In this document: in pieces, positions 56,020-64,000 of the stretch | How the letters are laid out: each line of letters starts with the position of its first letter | How positions within the stretch are numbered: the stretch's first letter is position 1 | Assembly: GCA_905250025.1 (NCBI GenBank) | Contig: CAJNOJ010000103.1 | Span: 62,001-126,000, forward strand | Reading direction: 5' to 3' | From: Adineta ricciae | Taxonomy: Eukaryota > Rotifera > Eurotatoria > Adinetida > Adinetidae | Length of the DNA: 64,000 nt | The notes under the pieces: model-generated | Databases searched by the model: none | What the model saw: only the letters and a program-made list of their open reading frames with translations | What the model was told of the DNA's origin: nothing | Program-made: the position numbers and the translations under genes

Positions 56020-57890
56020 TTATCGTTCGGTAAATGACTGTGTACGTCTATTAACATTTGTCTGTAACGACGATGTTGTTCGTTTATGAGCAACTAAACG
56101 CATTCGGACTGTTTGTCTTACTTGTTCACGTTGTGATTTCGTTCGAAATAGATTCATAAATTTAACAAAACAACATTCTTGATAATATACATAGAGCAAT
56201 TTACGTATCTCATTACGAAAAGATTTTCCACTCAAACAGTAGACATAAAAGTTCAACGAACAATTGGCTAAGATAACAACACTAGTCCAATAAACTAAAA
56301 GCGCATTGGATGTTGACCAATGTACAATCGTCGCGGTTAGTGACGAGAAAAAGAATAGACACGAATGGATAATTAAAACAATATTCATCCATGAGGTGCG
56401 AGGACGATTGTGAACTATTAAACCGTCTGCGACTTCTTTGCCACGGAATGACGTATTCGAACCCTGACGAATATTTGTCGCTGAGCCACTTGCTGATGAA
56501 AATGAGAGTGTTGATTGAACAACACGAATAATAATTCCGATATTGAAAAAAATAACTAAAATCGATGGTATTATCTCGGAAAATATTGAACGAAACGTCG
56601 TGTAATTAAAGCCAAATCGAACTTCCGTTAGAAATTTAAGCCAAGACAAAGATATCGATCGTTTTAACGAACACGTTGTATGATAAATAGGAATTGCGTC
56701 GTGATTTGATGTGACATCTTCGTTTTCACGAATGGAACGAGTCAAGGTTGTTAAGTTGGTTGTTCTAGGGACCGAAATAGAAATTTCTTAATTGATGTTC
56801 TGTGTAAAACCTAGATCATATTTATTTATCAGCTAAAATTACATCTTATTTGTAGACATTCCTTAGTTAAATAATATTTCCGAAAGATGAGATTAATTTA
56901 TCTTCTACAAATACATTCTCTAACCGGAAATAGAAAGAAAGAACAAATCGTCCTTCGATTTAATCGTACTATTACCGAGCGCAATCGTTTTATGTCTTAT
57001 TTTTGTTGACAAATATCCCAAAGAAAAAAAATTTCGACTAATTGTAATCTCGCGGTAACACACGATGAAGTCAACATGTACTTTTTCCTTTCAATTGCTC
57101 GTAAATTTAATTAATGAAATCTTCAAAAGACTACATACGTCATGTTACCACTCTCTGAAAATTTCATAGAAAAGATAAAACGTGTGAAAGTATTCATTTT
57201 TTACTTTCAGGATTTTATTGATGAAATTTTGCGCGTCGTTTCTTTTTTTTCTTTAATAAGATAAGCAGAATAAAAAACCTACCTGAATATTGTTGCTGCC
57301 GTCGTTGTGTTGCTATTCAAGTTTGCAACTTGTGGAGAAATTCGTTGGGGTTCCGATTTTAATTCATAAAAGTAAATTGTCGGTCCAGTTAGACTAGTAA
57401 TGATGATCAGAGAGAAACTAATCATAAAATAGAATTTGTATTTCTTAACATATTGATTAACTGTCAAGAATTGAAAATTCGTCGTGACATAGGTGAACCG
57501 TTCGTATGTCCATGCAACAGTGACAAATGCTGAGAGAATTCGTAAACAAGACGAGATTCGATATAATTTACAAGTGAACCATGATTGGCCAGCTTTATGC
57601 GTAATCCAGAGACGAGTACTTGTATGAAGAAGGAGAGAATAGCGAAATACACAAAGAAGATTGATTATTAACGATGCAATGGCTAAACGACCATAAGTCG
57701 TTTGGCGAAATTTTCGAGAAGAAAAAACAATTAAGCCGAGGGTATTTCCAAGTGTACCAAGTATAATCATAAATATACAAGTCCAATCAACAATTTCAGT
57801 TGTTGTTACACGCCACATATCATTATATCTAAAAGGAAAATAATGACGAACACTAGTTGATTTGTTCCTCCATTTTTCTCGACTAAGCAT
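56020..57890 (-). CDS. Rhodopsin-like peptide-type GPCR, 450 aa
   Basis: Two exons (57890-57283 and 56764-56020) give 451 codons, split by a 518-bp intron, far longer than any other in the window. Span 1 has GTLGNTLGLIVF with the conserved Asn, span 2 LAIASLIINLL, span 3 ends TVAWTYERFTYVT (ERF in place of DRY), and span 7 reads NCSLNFYVYCLSGKSFRNEI, a clear NPxxY-helix-8 variant (NFYVY). A long second extracellular loop carries N-glycosylation sites, and the C-terminal tail is basic and Ser/Thr rich. The pattern recalls FMRFamide/neuropeptide-type receptors of invertebrates. It differs from the other two receptors here, which lack a good span-7 motif. Confidence 0.82.
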
Positions 57891-59751
57891 CTCAGATATA
57901 TCGTGTTACCAGCATATTCTTTTGACATAATTAACAAAACTTGATCAATCTTGTTGTTATACTCTGAAAACGAGGTTCGCTGGTATAAGAAAAACACAGT
58001 CATAGATCATCAAGATAGATCAAGAAGACAAAAGACGTAGCGACAATAACGAGTCCTCGAAGTCTTCTATAGGGCATACCAATCAATATTCTTAACAGAT
58101 AAAAGTCTGACTAAACTTACTCGAAATGCAAAACATGGCGTAGAAAACAAAATTGTTTGAAGAAAGTAATCAACAAAGTATAATCGAATACCAGGTACAA
58201 ATCGATGAAAATAACTCTATTTACTTTGATTATGCCACGGTTTTGTGAGAAACATTTCTGCTAACAAAGAATAATAACACAGCTTTGTCTAAACATATTA
58301 TTTTCTCTGTTCGTCTGTCCAAACAATTAATTATTCTAAACGCACGCTAAACCTCGTCTAACTCGAACTAAATAACAGTACTGTCAAGAAAAAACTTTTG
58401 TGAAATCATATGATGACAATTTATCATTCCTTTATAGACTGATGTGAATATAATAATGGATTGTAGAAATTTTGCGTCCATTTTTTTTTCTTTAATAAAG
58501 AAAAGGAAAGAAACACGGCGCAATATATCATTCTTGTTTTCCTCACTAATAATTCAGCTTTTCTTTTCATAAGTCGAGTTTTTATTAAAATCTGCTCGAA
58601 TGGTTCAATGATTTATTCTTCAATTGTATTTTCTTTTGTCTTTGAAATATAAAGCAACACTCATTAACGATAGAAATGGTTGTATCCCGTACGCTGATGA
58701 CGTATGATTACTGGGATCTAGCTATTTTCTCAACATATATAATCTCTGATGTTTTCACCTTTCTTTTCGAATGAATCTTTTTTGTTTGAACGAGAGAGAT
58801 TAATTAGAACTAAGAACTTCGCATAGTTTTCAATACAAACAAAAAGGAAAAATGTGTTTTTCTCCCAAGCAAAACTTCCAAAGATTGTATCCGCCTTTTT
58901 ATATTTAGCTGAATTACTCATGTGTGACAGATTTGTTAATTCAATTAACTAATACAAGCAGAAAGAACGTTTTTAAACAAAAGATGCTTCTCTTGCAGAT
59001 AAAACTCAACAAATGTCATGTTTGTAATCTGACTTGTCGGAAATGATATATTACTATTTTTCTCTATCGTTTAAGCACGTCAATCTCATTTCGAAAGACA
59101 TTTCTAAATTTCATTTGCCATGAAAACTCTGGTAGTTAATTATCTTTTTCATATCGACGAAACTAAAGGAAACAAAGATCTATATAATGTGCAAAAGAAA
59201 ATCAACATTTTTACTTTGCAATTATACAAAAAGCTTTTTTTAACCGCCCTAGAGGCTTCACTTCGCTTATGCCTGTATATCTGTCAGATAAAAATAGCAT
59301 GATAAGAAAAGAGAATATTCTATACCTTTTTTTAAATATTGACTAAAAAGAAAAAAAGCGTCTTTCTGTCCTCCGCTTTTTCTGTTTATGATACAATTAA
59401 TCTGAACCTATTTTTCATCTTTATCATCTTCCTGTTCCAATTGTCAAATCTGCTTAGAAGAAAATCTCACGAAGATAAACAGAATTGAAGTAAACTATCA
59501 ATATTTACTTACCAGCAACGAATGTACTTAAAAAAAAAGGTCTCTCATCGTAAATATTCACTGTTAAGTTGTTTTCACATTGTATTTGAATCATTAGTAA
59601 TATTTTCAAAAGAAAGACTTAAAAAGAATGAAAACAGGAAACTAATTGATTATGAAATAGAAAAGTATATAGTAATTTTAGATAGATGAGAGTCATATTT
59701 CTTTGTCGACTAAGCAAATGAAATGCAGTTAGACTAGTTTTTCTCCTTCTG

Positions 59752-59772
59752 TCTCTCTCTCTCTCTCTCTCT
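59752..59772 (+). repeat. (TC)n microsatellite
   Basis: About ten TC units, in the gene-poor region, followed by GGCAGTC. Confidence 0.9.
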
Positions 59773-61949
59773 GGCAGTCTTTATCTCTCTTCGTACTATG
59801 ATTCTTTCTTGCACTAATGACGGTTGCAACGCCTTCTCGAACATATTCAATACAAGGTTTGGCTTAATTATCTTTTCAGTAAAAAACAACGATCGAAGCG
59901 GATCGATTTGTAACCGATCAAAGCGACTAAGGTCGGCTAAAGGAACATTTCAATCCGACGAACAATAAGTTGTCTGAAAAGACGGAGAAAAAGTAGAATG
60001 AATGTACCGTCTGTCACTTGTCACTACTGGAAAGAGCAAATTGAACATAATAGACTCAGTCATATTTGACATACCAAATGATGTTCATAATTCATATAGT
60101 TTTCATGATATTTTGATTCTTAGACCTAAATTAACGTTTGTCAGGCTATGGAAAGTCTAGGGATCATAACTAACAATAAGAAGAAGAAGAAATAATAAAA
60201 AGTACGTCTTTCTTCAGATATTTTTTTTTTAATCAAATGCCGGAAAAGAATACTATTGGATGTTGTCGATCGTTCTTCTCAATACTCTCGATCGTCTTTT
60301 ATTTTCAGTTCGTCTGAAAATCAAATCCTTATAACACAGAATATACCTCCATTCATTAAAATCTATTGTGAAATAACTTCTAGAGAACAAAACATCAATG
60401 AACCATATGACGTCGCCTGTCATTGAGGCGTGTTTTTCATCACTAAACGCTATCAAGTTTTATGCGAGGAAACTGATGCGCGTTTGAATAGAATTTCCGA
60501 TAAGTTCATGAACATTTATGACAAATTGATTTGATGTGTTCGACGACAAGTCACGACGAACAAGTTTTCTTCCGGGATACAAGTACTCTGCATTAGCACA
60601 TAGCTCAAGTTCTATCGCAATGCGTGTAGAAAAGGCGATTACAACTATTAAGAAAGGATATAACCCTAATAATGTCTAGAAAGGGCGGAAGAAACTATAT
60701 TTTCTTTTTCTTTTATCGGCGCGATAATCTTCGCGGAATGTACTGGTTTTTCTCTTCGAAAATCTTCGCTTCGGTATTAAAACAGACTATTGGATGAGTT
60801 GACAAACTTGTTCTGCGAGGACATTTCTCTAAAGATACCTGTCATTGTTACTAATTATCTCTATCGGTTACAAACAATACTCGCAGATCAAAGCCGAAAG
60901 ATTCCGCTATCCATTAGGAGTGTTATTTTATATTTAGGTTAGAAATGTGGACTCAATGTTCACTATTTTGTTCCAATAACGTCACACATAAGGGTGACTT
61001 CACGCAGTTTACAGGCAACAAAAATACAGAGCACTTCACTGACTGCAACTCATTGATCGTAGTAGGTTTATTCGATCAAGATTTTTCAATGGACGTCTCA
61101 TTAAAAGAATTAGCAACTAATACACTCATTGAAAGCTTTTAATGCTCTTTTCCATATTATTCGTTATTTATGACATTATTTCTCTGAATCTTGTATTCAA
61201 TAGTCGATCGAATATCATGGGAATTCTTTTTTTTGTCATTTGTGCGATTATGATTATTCCCCTTAGAAAAAAAAAGGAAACACGGAGCAGAGAACATTAG
61301 TCAATCATTAAATGCGAACCGACATTTATGAAGTGACTTTGTCGAACATCATCACGCAGTCGTCTTCGTTCTCGATAACATATCAGTCGTTGCCGACAAG
61401 AACTTTATGTCAAGAACATCGGCTATCGTGACATAAAACAAGTGTGCATTCATAACACACGAAATATATCGAACGGAGTAGACGTGAGGCTTGTCGACAT
61501 ACTCGAAATCTCTTATTAACATTAAGAGAAGACGTCTAAGATTATGACAAGCGCAATGAGTGTCTATATGCGTACTATTTATGTAATTGTTAAGAGTTCG
61601 TAGTGAAAGAATATCTTGATAAGATTTACTAATAATAAACTTTTCTGTTGTATTCTGAACTTCGAAGCATCATAATCTATATACATAAAAAGAAAAGTAG
61701 AGGCGAGTCACGATATTCTATAAATATTCTGTTAGAAAAATTTCTTTGACGAGTTTACTAATCATCTTAGGAAAAACTCAAAATGATTATCTGAATTGTG
61801 AATTCTACCGACAATATCTAAACGAACGGTGACGTAGACATTACCAATCGACATGCAAAGTAAAACTAACATGACAAATTTCATAATTCCATAAATCACC
61901 ATTTAGCCGCTGTTAATAAGTCTACAAATGAATTGTTCGTCCTAACCAG

Positions 61950-61950
<1 letters not shown>

Positions 61951-61974
<24 letters not shown>
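61951..61974 (+). repeat. (TA)n microsatellite
   Basis: Twelve TA units in an AT-rich context. Self-complementary, so it may fold or vary in length. Confidence 0.9.
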
Positions 61975-61980
<6 letters not shown>

Positions 61981-62845
61981 GCCCTTTTTTTTAGATTATT
62001 TCTGTTTGTCTGTGTTTTAATAGAAAACCCACAGATAAATATCCCCCATATGAATCTAAATTCTGTCTGTCGTATACGCAATAAGTCTGTAAAATAACGA
62101 CAAAGCTGGCACCGTTTAAAACAAGGATTTTCAGACCTTATAATCTTTTTTTTCGAAGTCATTATCAAAAAGGAACTGCCGATGAACTCAAGCAGATTCA
62201 GATGAAAGACGATCAAAACGGTTAATGATTTTCTGTCACATGAATAGAAGTTCCTGAAAATTCCCTTTACATGTTATTCATAAATTAGGGTAGTATTCGA
62301 AACATAAATACTTCATAACCACACGATACATAGTTTCTTCAATTTTTCACCTTTGAACAGATGGAATGTAGTTCGATTTTTCCATAAGTATTTCAATGTT
62401 TCCACAATCCTAACATTTTGCTTTTAAATGCGTCCGTTATAATTAATAGCGTTTATTTAAGTTTTCAATTGGCAGTTCTCGTGTGCGATGGTCCAGATAG
62501 AATGTTTCATTATGTTGTAGCATCTCTTTCTATTCACCACTTTGTTTACCATATCTAGGATAGAGTGAAATTTGAAAAAACTAACATAATATTCCAAAAA
62601 ATCAATCGCACAACATACAATACAAAACATGAATTGTTTTTTTCTGGTAATTTTTCCAACCTACGGCTGTTAAAACATATAGAGCGTTGAAAAAGAACCT
62701 GTACTTGTTATTTGATATTTCTTTTCGATATGAATAACGCGTGATTGTTAAATGGCGACAGATGGTCGCTTGTGATAAGGAATGAAAAGAGAAAAAAAAA
62801 CAAAAAATATCAACCGATCTAACCATATACCAGATAAGTTAACGA

Positions 62846-63357
62846 ATGTCAGCCATAATCGATGACTTTCTATATTTGGGCTCACTCGCAGATGCATGTA
62901 CACCGGAACTCTTAAACAAACTACAAATAACTCATCTAGTTAATTTAAGTATAACTCGAATTATTCCTGATGAATCTTTTGAATTACTTCATATACCACT
63001 GCGAGATACACTCGATGAAAATATCATGATATATTTTCAGCAAGTCAATCAATTTATTGAAAAATGCCGTCAGCGAAAAGACGGACGGTGCTTGATTTTC
63101 TGTAAACATGGAAGATCAAGATCAGCTGCAAGTATGTACAAAAGTTTCGTTGAACTTGTTAAAGAAAATCTGTCGATATTCGGCTCGTTTTAGTTGCGAT
63201 TGCATATTTAATTGCACATCATGGCCATTCACTTTCATCTGCATATATATATTTATCGAAAATTCGTTCAAGTATATCGCCTAATCGAAATTATTTGAAG
63301 CAGTTAGATAAATATTCTTCTCAATGCGAACAAGTTCATTGTCCATCCTTTTATTGA
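62846..63357 (+). CDS. Small dual-specificity phosphatase, 149 aa
   Basis: Two exons (62846-63131 and 63194-63357) give 150 codons. The fold order fits atypical DUSPs: IIDDFLYLGSLADACTPELL, ITHLVNLS, LLHIPLRDTLDENI (general-acid Asp), YFQQVNQFIEKC, LIFCKHGRSRSAAIAIAYLI and SLSSAYIYLSKIR. The CX5R loop is intact (CKHGRSR), so catalysis should be possible; the usual His before the Cys is Phe, a change that can alter the Cys pKa. No targeting signal or docking domain is present. It probably dephosphorylates Tyr or Ser/Thr in the cytosol. Confidence 0.87.
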
Positions 63358-63413
63358 TGAAAATAAGTTGAACAAGAAAAAGGAAAAAATGTTAAGCAAT
63401 CAATGTTGTTGAT

Positions 63414-64000
63414 TTACTGATTTTGTGGTTTGCTAAAACGACAAAATGAACTTTTGTAAATAAATTTCAATAAAGAAGAAAATATACTTTGCCCATTCAA
63501 CTTTCAAAATCAAGTGATCGTAACCAAATCCAGATACACATTCGATTGCCTTTTGTGCATCTTTCTTTTCGTTAAATGTAATAAAGGCGAAACCTTTCGA
63601 TGTATTGCTGGTCTTGTCTTTTGCTAAATAAACTCGACTAAGTGAGCCGAACGGTGTAAATAAATCACGTAAATCTTGTTCTTGAGTTTCTTCCGGTAAA
63701 TTCGTTACTCGAACGGTGGCTTCATCTAAAAAAAGGGACTTTCTTCGTATTTTCGAAAGGCAAAGAACAACAAACGCACCTCTTCTCATGTCATTATTCT
63801 TGCCAGCATACGGACCACTGCCACCACCACCACGTGATGAAGCACCTCGGTCGCCAGGATAAGCAGTACCAGAACTGCCACCTTGTACTCTTTTTGAAAC
63901 CCATCTTGTAGCGGAAGGTTCACCGGTAGTTCCACTTGATGCATTTTGACCTTGCGATGTAGCGTGCGGTGTTGCTGTCGTGGTACTTTCAGCTGAAAAG
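63414..64000 (-). CDS. EIF3G: Translation initiation factor eIF3 subunit G, 3' part
   Basis: RNA-binding subunit of the eIF3 complex. The window holds the last three exons, up to 63992 where an acceptor marks an intron that runs past the window edge: 63992-about 63780, about 63726-63488 and 63432-63414. The middle exon encodes the RRM: ATVRVTNLPEETQEQDLRDL (RNP2), GSLSRVYLAKDKTSN, SKGFAFITFNEKKDAQKAIE (RNP1) and FGYDHLILKVEWAN, ending NKPQNQ. The order and the GYDHLIL...VEWA end are diagnostic of eIF3g. The exon before it codes a Gly/Ser-rich linker (GASSRGGGGSGPYAGKNND). The N-terminal eIF3i-binding region lies outside the window. Confidence 0.93.

Larger units (their letters stand above)
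57891..62845. other. Gene-poor region of about 5 kb
   Basis: No supported gene on either strand: open frames are short, hydrophobic or low in complexity, and none shows a family motif. Simple repeats are (TC)n at about 59752-59772 and (TA)n at 61951-61974. No tRNA, no terminal inverted repeat and no telomere-like array was found. It could be the regulatory domain of the receptor gene at 57890, host noncoding RNAs I cannot see, or contain fast-evolving small exons. Confidence 0.45.

Noticed and set aside
60945-61142. 65-aa plus-strand open frame in the gene-poor region
   Set aside because: Looked mildly coding-like at its end but has no family resemblance, no splice partner and is too short to support.
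59752-61974. Possible CRISPR, telomere or satellite array
   Set aside because: Only simple dinucleotide runs; no spaced direct repeats and no telomere-like G-rich units.

Overview
The window looks like AT-rich nuclear DNA of a small metazoan, most likely a bdelloid rotifer (Adineta/Rotaria type). The reasons are densely packed genes with GT-AG introns of mostly 45-65 bp, rotifer-style rhodopsin-like receptors, a degenerate ADP-ribosyltransferase-TPR protein of a type expanded in bdelloids, and carbohydrate-active genes of non-metazoan character beside ordinary animal genes. I worked out most exon structures by hand. For nearly every multi-exon gene the joined exons add up to a whole number of codons with the right domain order. 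No database search was run.

Layout. 0.4-3.3 kb: an alpha-L-fucosidase (GH95) whose first exon encodes ankyrin repeats. 4.4-5.0 kb: a 648-bp piggyBac-type MITE in a TTAA duplication. 5.3-8.7 kb: a stand-alone copy of the N-terminal domain of the ART-TPR protein, a secreted protein and an MFS transporter. 9.7-12.4 kb: an F-box protein and a disordered unknown. 14.3-16.2 kb: a 7TM receptor and a claudin-like protein. 17.7-24.9 kb: the ART-TPR protein, a membrane-anchored 5'-nucleotidase, a secreted fungal-type alpha-amylase and an ankyrin-SOCS protein; the last two are divergent. 25.4-29.7 kb: a thioredoxin-ZZ-thioredoxin-ZZ protein, a 76-aa membrane protein and a second receptor. 30.2-37.8 kb: a minus-strand block with SPRTN, a p62-like PB1-ZZ adaptor, FAM102/EEIG1 and a Tudor protein. 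38.5-41.9 kb: a compact promoter, peroxiredoxin 6 and a coiled-coil protein. 42.2-42.7 kb: two identical tRNA-Asp genes. 42.9-47.1 kb: a 1,316-aa helical protein. 47.9-50.1 kb: two convergent V-ATPase subunit E genes forming an inverted repeat. 50.3-57.9 kb: a phosphotransferase, a FASTK-like mitochondrial protein, a SIRT7-type sirtuin and a third receptor. 57.9-62.8 kb: gene-poor. 62.8-64 kb: a small dual-specificity phosphatase and the 3' part of eIF3g.

There is no operon logic. Loose themes are carbohydrate and nucleotide salvage (fucosidase, amylase, 5'-nucleotidase, MFS), proteostasis, repair and redox (SPRTN, p62-like, F-box, SOCS, nucleoredoxin-like, Prx6, sirtuin), and signalling receptors. 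The most unusual items are the ankyrin-GH95 fusion, the near-identical 5' halves of the V-ATPase E pair including an intron, the double Trx-ZZ architecture, the ART domain lacking its catalytic Glu motif, and the MITE.
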